Shown: positions 14,385 through 20,860 of the stretch, piece after piece
Layout: every line of letters begins with the position of its first letter
Numbering within the stretch: position 1 is the first letter of the stretch
Source: a virus
Direction: 5' to 3' (one strand)
DNA length: 39,541 nucleotides
Virus record (IMG/VR): IMGVR_UViG_3300032516_000070
Span: 1-39,541 of that record
Translations under genes and position numbers: made by a program
Notes under the pieces: model-generated
What the model saw: only the letters and a program-made list of their open reading frames with translations
What the model was told of the DNA's origin: nothing
The model's database searches: none

Positions 14385-14828
14385 TCACCCAGATTGTGCC
14401 TTGGCTCTGAGTTGTTCCGCCAAATGCTCCGTCTCCTCAATGACCATCTCAATGGTCCAATGAATCTCTGTCTCAGGATTGTTAAATCCGAGAGGCATCC
14501 CCGGTATGAAATCGCCCGCATGGGCAGTATCGAATCCCACCCATAATCCCCCCTCCGTATCCCTTTGGGCGAAGGTCAGCCCGCCGTGAACACGGACATC
14601 AATCTCATCATATCCATTCTTTGCATCTGGATGGTCTTTGGGGAGAAGGACATAGCCGTTGATGTTCCCCATTCGCGGGTTCTTGCGGATGGCGCATTTA
14701 AAGCCGTGGGCCTCGAATATCTTAAGGGTCATATCTTTGGGGGGCCATTCCATCGGTGCGGCCATCATGTCCTTATACTTCTTTCCTATTGTCTCTGCGC
14801 GCTCCGCCAATCCCTTGTCATCTTCCAT
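14385..14828 (-). CDS. Conserved phage hypothetical protein (HGGLTF / GFDTAHAGD type)
   Basis: 147 residues. Its core N-G-Y-V-L-L-P-K-D-H-P, D-E-I-D-V-R-V-H-G-G-L-T-F and W-V-G-F-D-T-A-H-A-G-D is a pattern I recognise from unannotated proteins in many bacterial and archaeal phages. I know of no assigned activity. Conserved Asp/His residues hint at a metal-dependent enzyme. Its start follows GGAGGAATAGGT. Confidence 0.8.
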   Translation of the reverse strand: MEDDKGLAERAETIGKKYKDMMAAPMEWPPKDMTLKIFEAHGFKCAIRKNPRMGNINGYVLLPKDHPDAKNGYDEIDVRVHGGLTFAQRDTEGGLWVGFDTAHAGDFIPGMPLGFNNPETEIHWTIEMVIEETEHLAEQLRAKAQSG

Positions 14829-14858
14829 ACCTATTCCTCCATGTTTGTCTATTTTGCA

Positions 14859-15113
14859 TCATTTTAGGCGGTGATAGACCATCATCGCCATGTTCGCAAT
14901 GTCCAGCAGTTCCTTCTTTTCGATTGTGATGTAGTTCTGTCGGGCGGCTCCCCATTCCATTATTTCCCTATCGAGAAGGGTTCGCAGTGTCGCCAGTGGC
15001 ATCGCTTTCCACGAGTCACCCTTCTCCTCATCATTCGCCAGGAGTACGCGCTCCATTGCATTGGCAAAGTCCTTAACCTCATCCCTTAGTATTGGCGGTT
15101 TTGCTGATACCAT
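14859..15113 (-). CDS. MazG-like small protein
   Basis: 84 residues with K-G-D-S-W-K-A-M-P-L, then a helix containing R-E-I-M-E-W and later K-E-L-L-D-I-A-N-M-A-M-M. The ExxE ... ExxD helix arrangement resembles small MazG-type nucleotide pyrophosphohydrolases and the related uncharacterised phage proteins. Together with the deaminase it could tune nucleotide pools. ATG 15119 and GTG 15125 are alternative starts. Confidence 0.65.
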   Translation of the reverse strand: MVSAKPPILRDEVKDFANAMERVLLANDEEKGDSWKAMPLATLRTLLDREIMEWGAARQNYITIEKKELLDIANMAMMVYHRLK

Positions 15114-15333
15114 ACTCATCACCACGTCCGTTTCTTTTCAGATTATCTCGCGGCATCTTGAGGCTCTTTCGTACCGGCCTCGTTGTGAATGTCGCGGTGG
15201 TTTCTGTCTCTACCTCAAAGTCCTTCCCGCACTGGGCACAGTTATGAATCCCATCATCAAACTCGAAGTAGTTGTCATGCATATTCCCACAGTGGGGGCA
15301 CGTCGGTAGTCGCTGATTCTCAAATTCAACCAT
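15079..15333 (-). CDS. Zinc-ribbon protein
   Basis: 84 residues. T-C-P-H-C-G at about residues 11-16 and N-C-A-Q-C-G about 19 residues later make a clear four-Cys ribbon. The C-terminal half is basic (TTRPVRKSLKMPRDNLKRNG), suggesting nucleic-acid contact. The start ATG follows GGGTGATAAGC. Its 3' end overlaps the next gene start by about 35 bases. Confidence 0.7.
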   Translation of the reverse strand: MVEFENQRLPTCPHCGNMHDNYFEFDDGIHNCAQCGKDFEVETETTATFTTRPVRKSLKMPRDNLKRNGRGDEYGISKTANTKG

Positions 15334-15376
15334 GCTTATCACCCATGTTTTTCCGTTTCTTTCCGCTATCTGATAT

Positions 15377-15811
15377 TCACTCGCACCCTCCGGGGTACGC
15401 ACACGAAGTCCCCTCATCTCCACAGGGCGAGCCCCCCTCATCTGTATATATCAAGTCTGCGCCCACCAGCTTTGAGAATAACTTGTCCATCTCGTTTCGC
15501 TCGCTCTGCGTCGGGAAGAATAGACGCACTTCCCTGACAAAATTCACTCCATTGACTTCCGGCCAATGGCGTTCTAGCATAGCCCATAGCAAGGGGGTCA
15601 TCTGTTCTACGGGTCCGCACTCCATCCAAGTCTTATCGCCCCCGAGCGCAAGCTTCTGGATTTCGCAAATGGCTTTCATGTCCCTCTTCCTGAGAGGGGT
15701 TCCATCCTTATCGACGGATATATAGTACCGAAGCCCACCGCTCCAGCCGTACTCCTCCTTCCTGCGTCTCATCTCACACTCGAACTCTTCCTTCGTCTTT
15801 GGCATTTCCAT
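15377..15811 (-). CDS. Paralogue B: MEMPKTKEEFEC family protein
   Basis: 144 residues, paired by duplication with the protein at 13931-14359. The shared ends (MEMPKTKEEFEC and C-A-Y-P-G-G-C-E) are nearly identical even at DNA level, while the core has diverged (Y-G-W-S-G-G-L-R-Y-Y-I-S here). A GGAGGG six bases before ATG 15811 supports this start; ATG 15817 is two codons earlier. The C-terminal Cys residues may bind metal. Unknown function. Confidence 0.75.
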   Translation of the reverse strand: MEMPKTKEEFECEMRRRKEEYGWSGGLRYYISVDKDGTPLRKRDMKAICEIQKLALGGDKTWMECGPVEQMTPLLWAMLERHWPEVNGVNFVREVRLFFPTQSERNEMDKLFSKLVGADLIYTDEGGSPCGDEGTSCAYPGGCE

Positions 15812-15844
15812 CTTCATCCCTCCATAGTGTTTGTCACTTTTTCT

Positions 15845-16180
15845 TTAACTTATCTCTTCCTTCCCGAGCGTTATTTCTATCGGCACTGTTTTTCCTCTGA
15901 GACTGCAATAATATTTATTTTTTGATTCTCCGGAGCGCCTTACGGTTGTCCATAGTACTGGTTTTCGTGGGGGTGAGAACCGGGTTAAAAGCAACAGAAC
16001 GATGAGAGGTCCGTCGGGGAGCTCGTAGTATCCCCCTTCTCCGTCCTCAAATTCCGTGTCGTATACTAGGAAGCGTTCGCTCAATTCCGCCTTTATCGTA
16101 TTGAGGACCTCGAGCAAGATCGTATCCCCGTCGTTGAGACCCGGCGGGAACTTGCGATATTCATGGGAGAATTTCACCAC
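15845..16180 (-). CDS. Hypothetical protein
   Basis: 111 residues, GTG start overlapping the stop of the winged-helix gene by one base (TAGTG). An ATG five codons upstream inside that gene is an alternative. Contents are beta-rich (ERFLVYDTEFEDGEGGYYEL, then GPLIVLLLLTRF), with no cysteine pairs. Co-expressed with a DNA-binding protein; family unknown. Confidence 0.65.
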   Translation of the reverse strand: MVKFSHEYRKFPPGLNDGDTILLEVLNTIKAELSERFLVYDTEFEDGEGGYYELPDGPLIVLLLLTRFSPPRKPVLWTTVRRSGESKNKYYCSLRGKTVPIEITLGKEEIS

Positions 16181-16449
16181 TATGCCACCTTCCATTTGTG
16201 TACTGCTATTTTCGATAGCGGGTCTTTTACTTTTCCGGCGTCCACCAACAGACCTTTCTTTCTGAGCGAGTTGGTGCGTCCCGTTATTCTGTTTATTTTC
16301 CAGCCCAGCGCGTCGGACAGTTCCCTGTTCGTTAAGGGTCCGAGGTCCTGGAGTACGCGAAGCACTTCCTCTTCGTTGGCCTGCAATTTTGCAGCCTTGG
16401 AATAGTACGCATCCAGGCTCGAGTTCATCATCCGCGTCTTGGTCATCAT
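16180..16449 (-). CDS. Winged helix-turn-helix DNA-binding protein
   Basis: 89 residues. E-E-E-V-L-R-V-L-Q-D-L-G-P-L-T-N-R-E-L-S-D-A-L-G-W followed by R-I-T-G-R-T-N-S-L-R-K-K-G-L-L-V-D forms a complete winged-helix domain of the MarR/ArsR-like type. It is a candidate regulator of viral or host promoters. The ATG overlaps the previous stop by four bases (ATGA). No effector domain is present. Confidence 0.82.
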   Translation of the reverse strand: MMTKTRMMNSSLDAYYSKAAKLQANEEEVLRVLQDLGPLTNRELSDALGWKINRITGRTNSLRKKGLLVDAGKVKDPLSKIAVHKWKVA

Positions 16450-16670
16450 TTCTTTTCCCCGGCCGCTATCATCGCTTCCCACTGCTCCTGTCTTCCCGAG
16501 AGATACGCCCTTATCGAGAGCGCACGGTCTATCCGCTTCATGGCCTGTTCGGGCTCTCCGGCGTTGAAATACACCTTGAGCGCCCCGCCCTTTCCTGCGG
16601 TCCCGATCTCACATGAGTCCTTTCGTTCTTCCATTTCCAATACGGCTTTTATCAAGTCTACCTGTTCCAT
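16446..16670 (-). CDS. Hypothetical helical protein
   Basis: 74 residues, MEQVDLIKAVLEMEERK. Mostly helical, with a short strand pair (ALKVYFNAGEPEQ). It couples by ATGA to the winged-helix gene downstream and starts two bases after the previous gene. No family recognised; perhaps a partner of the regulator. Confidence 0.7.
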   Translation of the reverse strand: MEQVDLIKAVLEMEERKDSCEIGTAGKGGALKVYFNAGEPEQAMKRIDRALSIRAYLSGRQEQWEAMIAAGEKK

Positions 16671-16672
16671 GA

Positions 16673-16879
16673 CTACACCTTCTTTATTTTGAACCTGGTT
16701 ATATTGTCTTCTAGTTCGTCGTTATCTAGTGCGTCCATTAATATTTCGTTCGCTTCTTCTTTTGTTATTTTTAATTCGGTTTGAAGGGAGGATAGCAGGT
16801 CATTAAGGTGGACGCCGGAAGGATTGTCGCACGGCCTCGCGACTATTTCTTTGAGCTTCTCGATCTGTTCCTGCGTCAT
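16673..16879 (-). CDS. Hypothetical helical protein
   Basis: 68 residues, MTQEQIEKLKEIVARPC at the start. Three amphipathic helices separated by D-N-P-S-G and K-I-T-K-E-E turns, and a basic tail. The ATG overlaps the upstream stop by four bases (ATGA), so the long upstream extension was rejected. It could be a small HTH-like fold (ITKEEANEILMDAL), but the evidence is weak. Confidence 0.7.
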   Translation of the reverse strand: MTQEQIEKLKEIVARPCDNPSGVHLNDLLSSLQTELKITKEEANEILMDALDNDELEDNITRFKIKKV

Positions 16880-17079
16880 GGTCCCGCCCCGTTTTTCCAG
16901 TATGCCGTATGTTTCGCCTTCCGGTCCCAGTGATGGTGCATTCCGGCGTGACCTAGTATGTCCTCGCATTGTGTCTCCGATGTGCAGATCGAGCACCGTT
17001 CCGGGCACCGCCGGATTATGCCTTTTATGTGTTGGTGACAGGTCGGGCACCTTCCGGGCATGTGACTTTTCGGTCTCAT
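16876..17079 (-). CDS. Zinc-binding protein with Cys/His clusters
   Basis: 67 residues. R-C-P-T-C-H-Q-H near the start, then R-C-P-E-R-C-S-I-C-T and a terminal C-x10-H-H-H-W segment: about two zinc sites. Its ATG overlaps the stop of an 18-residue CxxC frame (ATGA) and is preceded by GGAAGG. No match to a named family. Confidence 0.7.
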   Translation of the reverse strand: MRPKSHMPGRCPTCHQHIKGIIRRCPERCSICTSETQCEDILGHAGMHHHWDRKAKHTAYWKNGAGP

Positions 17080-17132
17080 TGTTTCGCCTTCCCGCAGTGT
17101 GGACATTTGCCATTCTCGTATTGATCCTTCAC
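17076..17132 (-). CDS. 18-residue CxxC micropeptide
   Basis: GTG AAG GAT ... TGA encodes MKDQYENGKCPHCGKAKQ, a lone CPHC knuckle. The GTG lies two bases after the stop of the upstream 27-codon frame, and its stop shares ATGA with the next gene. It may be a real peptide, a zinc-knuckle remnant, or a coupling leader. Confidence 0.4.
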   Translation of the reverse strand: MKDQYENGKCPHCGKAKQ

Positions 17133-17133
17133 A

Positions 17134-17217
17134 TCATCCCGCCTGGTTCAATGCCCAGGGTGAGTACTCACGCGCACGGCCTCCGGGCTCATAGACCATT
17201 TGCAGTTTCTTTGTCAT
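17134..17217 (-). pseudogene. 27-residue remnant resembling radical-SAM protein N terminus
   Basis: MTKKLQMVYEPGGRAREYSP, then W-A-L-N and a stop after 27 codons. The Y-E-P-x-G-x-A-R-E-Y-S-P-x-A-L-N string is what I recall from the N terminus of phage radical-SAM proteins, where the CxxxCxxC cluster motif follows at once; here a stop intervenes. The ribosome site GGAGGAGAACGA and ATGA overlap with the upstream gene are intact, so the peptide is probably still translated. Confidence 0.5.
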
Positions 17218-18032
17218 TCGTTCTCCTCCGGGTTTCTTTCTTCTTTTTCTGTTTCGGTGGATATGGAGGTTGGCCTGTGCGTACCGCTTGTCCTGCGTTT
17301 CACCATGCATTTGACTTCGTGCCCTGGTATGCACTCACACGATACTTCGCAGCCGCAAGAGGGACACATCCAGTTGCATGCGAGGTCGGGTTCGTTCAGG
17401 GCCATCTCCTTGAATTTCTCCAATAATAGACCGGGATACGCTTTTTCAATTGCCCTGACATTTACGGATTGCATAGCTAAGTTGAAAGCTTTCCTTACAT
17501 CTTCTATTGTAGCTATTATTTTCGAGGGTGGAAGAGGGGGCATCGGGCGCATGGAGCAGTTGCCCTTCGTGCAACCGTCCTTCGTATCGGTGTAGAGAGG
17601 CCACCCGCAGCGCTCGCACACCCCATCGCCCTGGTATGTGTCCTTCGGTTCCGTCAGCCGCTTGACTGCGCGCTCTGCGTCCACGGCCCGCATGAGTAGC
17701 ATGGCGTTCATATCAGCGCGGCGCTCGCACTCGGCCTCGAGCGAGACGATGCGCGCCCTGAGAGGGGGGATTGCCTCGAGCGCTTTCGTCCCCCATTCGA
17801 CGGCCTGGTTCCGGTGGTCCTCGAGCTCGATTATGCGAACATGGTCCTCGATTGAACCGTTATGATATTCACGAACCTTATCCTCGAGCGAGGCGATGCG
17901 CGCGGCATATCGGATATTCTCGTCTTTGATGCCTTCCCAATATTTTGCGTTGTACTTAGCTTCTGACGCCGCGAGCTTCGCCTCCATTTCGCCAAACTTG
18001 CAGCGGCATTCCTTACAGTCCTTTTCGGTCAT
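17214..18032 (-). CDS. Coiled-coil protein with multiple zinc knuckles
   Basis: 272 residues. An N-terminal C-K-E-C-R-C is followed by a long coiled coil (about residues 15-125), then G-V-C-E-R-C-G-W-P-L-Y with a partner C-T-K-G-N-C, another helical segment, and near the C terminus W-M-C-P-S-C-G-C-E-V-S-C-E-C-I-P-G-H. The last 35 residues are charged and disordered. It looks like a rod carrying several zinc sites, perhaps a scaffold for protein or nucleic-acid assembly in the early phase. No family recognised. ATGA overlaps exist at both ends. Confidence 0.75.
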   Translation of the reverse strand: MTEKDCKECRCKFGEMEAKLAASEAKYNAKYWEGIKDENIRYAARIASLEDKVREYHNGSIEDHVRIIELEDHRNQAVEWGTKALEAIPPLRARIVSLEAECERRADMNAMLLMRAVDAERAVKRLTEPKDTYQGDGVCERCGWPLYTDTKDGCTKGNCSMRPMPPLPPSKIIATIEDVRKAFNLAMQSVNVRAIEKAYPGLLLEKFKEMALNEPDLACNWMCPSCGCEVSCECIPGHEVKCMVKRRTSGTHRPTSISTETEKEERNPEENE

Positions 18033-18187
18033 TTCCCTCTCTCCCTTTTTCTTTTCTTGTCTCTACCGCATGTAGACGCTTCTATCGGTTTACCGTCCTC
18101 CCCTCTCTGTACGCAGATTATTGTATTATTGATACCTAGTTTAGTCGCGGTGGGGAGGAGGATGCATTCCGGACAGAGCCCTTGCAT
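18029..18187 (-). CDS. 52-residue zinc-knuckle protein with basic tail
   Basis: MQGLCPECILLPTATKLG; C5/C8, C25 and C40 could bind one zinc, and the end is highly basic (RDKKRKRERGK). Too short for standard calling, but coupled at both ends: its ATG overlaps the upstream stop (TAATG) and its stop overlaps the next start (ATGA). Likely nucleic-acid binding. Confidence 0.7.
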   Translation of the reverse strand: MQGLCPECILLPTATKLGINNTIICVQRGEDGKPIEASTCGRDKKRKRERGK

Positions 18188-18585
18188 TATCTCGCCGGCA
18201 GTTGTTTCAGTGCGGAGATTACCACGCTGGCTTCGTCCGCGTTGAGTTCTTCCGGTTGTGACTTCTTGGATTTCTCCAATGTCAACTTAAGGCAATTCTG
18301 TCCCGGTGTTCCCTTCTGCGTTACTAGGTCCTTTATGAAGTTGACCTGCGCCAGACTTGCAGGTCGATTCTTTTCCGCGTCCTGGATTTTGCCAGTCCGG
18401 CAATCACGCTTGAACGATTCGAAGAGTTCGATTATGTTCTCTTCCTGATACCCGCGCCCGAGAACCTTCAGGACTTCCACCCGGAAGAATGCGTAGTCCC
18501 GGATGAGCGTTATCATTAACTCGTTGTTCTTGTCGCACTCTTCCTTTTTCTCTTCTGGCTTTTCCTCAACCTTTTTCTGTTCCAT
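18187..18585 (-). CDS. Cassette protein 1 (MEQKKVEE N terminus)
   Basis: 132 residues from ATG 18585 (CGGTGAGGAAC upstream; a GTG three codons earlier is possible). Acidic/basic N-terminal linker, then helical segments (FFRVEVLKVLGRGYQEENI) and a C-terminal S-L-A-Q-V-N-F-I-K-D-L-V that looks like a small helical DNA/protein-binding repeat. The first eight residues and 35 bp around the start are identical to those of the gene at 18949-19146, but the rest is unrelated. Function unknown. Confidence 0.75.
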   Translation of the reverse strand: MEQKKVEEKPEEKKEECDKNNELMITLIRDYAFFRVEVLKVLGRGYQEENIIELFESFKRDCRTGKIQDAEKNRPASLAQVNFIKDLVTQKGTPGQNCLKLTLEKSKKSQPEELNADEASVVISALKQLPAR

Positions 18586-18596
18586 GTTCCTCACCG
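18562..18596 (-). repeat. 35-bp direct repeat, copy 1 (leader plus first codons)
   Basis: Identical to 19123-19157. It covers the ribosome site CGGTGAGGAAC, the ATG and eight codons (MEQKKVEE). Partial similarity continues upstream into the leader and the CACTTTCAC region above the TATA box, so promoter and N-terminal coding part appear copied together. Confidence 0.9.
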
Positions 18597-18615
18597 ATTT
18601 ACCATCGACGATGAC

Positions 18616-18626
18616 CTATTTATAGT
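18616..18626 (-). promoter_or_regulatory. TATA-box promoter of cassette 1
   Basis: Minus-strand AACTATAAATAGG about 32 bases before ATG 18585. Upstream is GCACTTTCACCTTTTCAC, related to the sequence above the other cassette. The region 18597-18688 has no gene. Confidence 0.65.
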
Positions 18627-18688
18627 TTTTAGGGACGTGAGTGAAAAGGTGAAAGTGCGTGGCTGTTCGTGATATTGATTATTACCCT

Positions 18689-18946
18689 TTACCACATACC
18701 CTCCAATTCGGCAGATATTGTGGTCTCGTTTAGATTTGGGTCTTCTTTGCTCGACCCCGTCTTCACAACTACTCTGACATTTAATTCGAACTTAGAGGGG
18801 ATTGAGCCATCCGGTCTCCCATATGGGTCGTGATAGGTAAGTCTGTCATGGATGGCTACAGCTAGTCTTTCCTCGATTGCGAGCTTTTTCAATCCCCGCA
18901 TTATCGTCTTCCCGATTTCAGATATAGCCCAATCATCTTCGGCCAT
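18689..18946 (-). CDS. Hypothetical protein
   Basis: 85 residues, MAEDDWAISEIGKTIMRG, ATG two bases after the upstream stop with GGGGGTTGAAC as ribosome site. The second half has beta strands (FELNVRVVVKTGSS, TTISAELEGMW) that could form a small alpha/beta domain. No family recognised. It ends just upstream of the cassette 1 promoter. Confidence 0.7.
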   Translation of the reverse strand: MAEDDWAISEIGKTIMRGLKKLAIEERLAVAIHDRLTYHDPYGRPDGSIPSKFELNVRVVVKTGSSKEDPNLNETTISAELEGMW

Positions 18947-18948
18947 GT

Positions 18949-19146
18949 TCAACCCCCCTGCGAGTAATCCACTTGGACATCTGTTAGATTTTTGAATATC
19001 ACTAGGACAGCCACCGCACAATCGTTACATAAACAGGAGCCCTCTTTTTTTGGATGATTGCATCTGTAAGATACTTGTCCATCGCCACAGTTCACTATAC
19101 ATATTATTCCGCTGGATTCTGATTCCTCAACCTTTTTCTGTTCCAT
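18949..19146 (-). CDS. Cassette protein 2 (MEQKKVEE N terminus, Cys-rich)
   Basis: 65 residues from ATG 19146. After the eight residues shared with cassette protein 1 it has I-V-N-C-G-D-G-Q, Y-R-C-N-H and S-C-L-C-N-D-C, enough Cys/His for one zinc site, then a hydrophobic stretch (AVAVLVIFKNL) too short for a sure membrane helix. It is unrelated to cassette protein 1 beyond the start. Function unknown. Confidence 0.7.
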   Translation of the reverse strand: MEQKKVEESESSGIICIVNCGDGQVSYRCNHPKKEGSCLCNDCAVAVLVIFKNLTDVQVDYSQGG

Positions 19147-19157
19147 GTTCCTCACCG
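19123..19157 (-). repeat. 35-bp direct repeat, copy 2 (leader plus first codons)
   Basis: Identical to 18562-18596; see that entry. The two copies are 561 bp apart, in the same orientation, and each starts a different gene. Confidence 0.9.
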
Positions 19158-19176
19158 TTTATCTTATCGACGGGCC

Positions 19177-19188
19177 AGTATATATACT
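19177..19188 (-). promoter_or_regulatory. Palindromic TATA promoter of cassette 2
   Basis: AGTATATATACT is a perfect 12-bp palindrome about 31 bases before ATG 19146. The gap 19158-19300 further holds a run of GGTGA-like words (minus: AAGGTGATGTAAGGTGAGG) without any open frame. Confidence 0.65.
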
Positions 19189-19300
19189 CGGGGGGGAGGT
19201 GAGTGAAAGTGGATTTTAGCCTCACCGCACCTTACCAGACCAGACCTCACCTTACATCACCTTGCCGTGCCATGCGTTCACGACCGTTGCGGCACCGACA

Positions 19301-20191
19301 TTATTTTAGCACCACAATATTCTTTGAGCGACCAGAATTACAGATGTCGAGTAACTTTCTCGCTATTTCTTTCCTATCCGCGAGGGTGCATCTTTGTCCC
19401 CAATCACCTATAATATGTGCCCTTGGCCGCAGTTTATTCTTCCACATGGTTTTAATCTCCGACCTGCCGATAGTGTCTTTATTCTGAGCCCATATTGCTA
19501 TCAGGGTTTTGAGTACTAGCGCAGAATAGAACGGGTTATCGGCTGTGGGTGTTCCGAGGACTTCTTGTATGTCCGTGCAGGCTTGGATAATTTCGTCCGC
19601 TTCACTGACATCCATCCCATATAGTCTCTCTTTCAGGTATTGTACATTTGCATATGACCCGGATTGACAGTGAGGTGGTGACTTTCTATCAAACCAGGCT
19701 GAAAAGAGAACCTTGAGATTTATTGCTGTTTTGCATGAGTTATATGCAAAGGCCACCTCTTTCTGGGAGAGCAGTCTTTTCAATACCGGAATTGTGTCTG
19801 CATACATCTTGAAAAGGTCCTTGGCCCTCTGCGCCTTTTGCTTTGTGAAATAGCTCCACATTTCCTTAAGCAATATCTTGTCACCTGTTTTAGGGAATGC
19901 TGTAAGATGGATGGCGATCTTGGATTCTGGATGGGCTTCCAAATATTCCTTACTGGCTATGAATCTGTGCTGACCGTCGATGATGAGATATTTTGCATCA
20001 GATATTGCCATCACCACGATATGATACAGGGTTAATATCCCAGACTCTAACATCTTACGTATACTCTTTACCTGGTCATGCGATATGTCCCGGCCTTCAC
20101 TCATCCCCACGTAATTCTTTATTGTATTTCGGTCCCATACCGCTTTCCGTTCCACACCTAGCTTCAGCCAATTTGTTATATCTTCACCCAT
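19301..20191 (-). CDS. ParB/DGQHR-domain protein
   Basis: 296 residues. L-I-I-D-G-Q-H-R-F-I-A-S at about residues 69-80 is the core motif of the ParB/Sulfiredoxin-like and DGQHR fold. Residues before it (M-A-I-S-D-A-K-Y) form the usual preceding strand. The C-terminal 200 residues are helical and unfamiliar. ParB-fold proteins bind or hydrolyse CTP and load on DNA in partition systems; DGQHR proteins also occur in DNA-modification islands. The gene directly upstream encodes a ParB-type HTH, suggesting a two-protein partition or replication control unit. The start was chosen 13 bases after the upstream stop. Confidence 0.75.
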   Translation of the reverse strand: MGEDITNWLKLGVERKAVWDRNTIKNYVGMSEGRDISHDQVKSIRKMLESGILTLYHIVVMAISDAKYLIIDGQHRFIASKEYLEAHPESKIAIHLTAFPKTGDKILLKEMWSYFTKQKAQRAKDLFKMYADTIPVLKRLLSQKEVAFAYNSCKTAINLKVLFSAWFDRKSPPHCQSGSYANVQYLKERLYGMDVSEADEIIQACTDIQEVLGTPTADNPFYSALVLKTLIAIWAQNKDTIGRSEIKTMWKNKLRPRAHIIGDWGQRCTLADRKEIARKLLDICNSGRSKNIVVLK

Positions 20192-20204
20192 ACAAATACC
20201 TCCA

Positions 20205-20834
20205 TCATAGCGTTTCGATAATATGTGATAGTGATTCGATAATTCCATTCAGCTCTTCTTTTAACATCTTTCTTTGATCTGCATTATTCTTTCCGAGTTT
20301 CCGGACATACATCAGTGCGTCATTGGCGTTTGTTCGCAGATTATCAATCGCCGCTTTGATGTTGAACATATACGCGTCCCTTTGAGGGCTCTTTGATTTC
20401 CCAATATCGTCCGATGGGATTCTATTCATCATCGCTTCGTGCTTAGCGCAAACGTCTTTGTGTCGGGAGTGATGCGCACCCACGACCTTCTCGGCTGCTT
20501 TCTCTAACTTCTTCGCCGTGATACGGCCGGGCTCCTTCTTCGCTTCGGCGATGACGGCCTTCCGCTTCTCGGGAGGGACCTTGGCGAGGACGTGGTCCTT
20601 GTCGCATCCTGCCGTTGTGAACTGCAAGGAATCCTTGCTATTTTCTATATTTAATAGCTTCCCCATTTCCTGTCGATAGATGGCGACAGTCCTATGAGAG
20701 AGCCCTGTCTTCTCCGCTATCCTCTTGTTAATCTCACCCTTCGGCAAATCCGGAAGTGATTCCTCCAGGAACTTGACCAATTCCCAGATAGCCTTCCTCT
20801 GCGACAGCTTGCATTCCTCCAGTTCGTTCGACAT
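20205..20834 (-). CDS. ParB-type helix-turn-helix protein
   Basis: 209 residues. K-G-E-I-N-K-R-I-A-E-K-T-G-L-S-H-R-T-V-A-I-Y-R-Q-E-M at about 32-57 is a well-formed HTH of the kind found in the central domain of ParB/KorB. A K-V-P-P-E-K-R-K-A-V-I-A-E-A-K helix block follows, as in ParB proteins. The C-terminal helices may dimerise. AAGGTGGTCAAA before ATG 20834 selects this start. It would bind palindromic or iterated sites, possibly in the control region 21421-22100. Confidence 0.75.
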   Translation of the reverse strand: MSNELEECKLSQRKAIWELVKFLEESLPDLPKGEINKRIAEKTGLSHRTVAIYRQEMGKLLNIENSKDSLQFTTAGCDKDHVLAKVPPEKRKAVIAEAKKEPGRITAKKLEKAAEKVVGAHHSRHKDVCAKHEAMMNRIPSDDIGKSKSPQRDAYMFNIKAAIDNLRTNANDALMYVRKLGKNNADQRKMLKEELNGIIESLSHIIETL

Positions 20835-20860
20835 TTTGACCACCTTACATATATCGACAC

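Noticed and set aside
19158-19300. Possible small gene among repeated GGTGA words
   Set aside because: Every start in this gap stops within eight codons. The repeats look like ribosome-site-like words without coding capacity.
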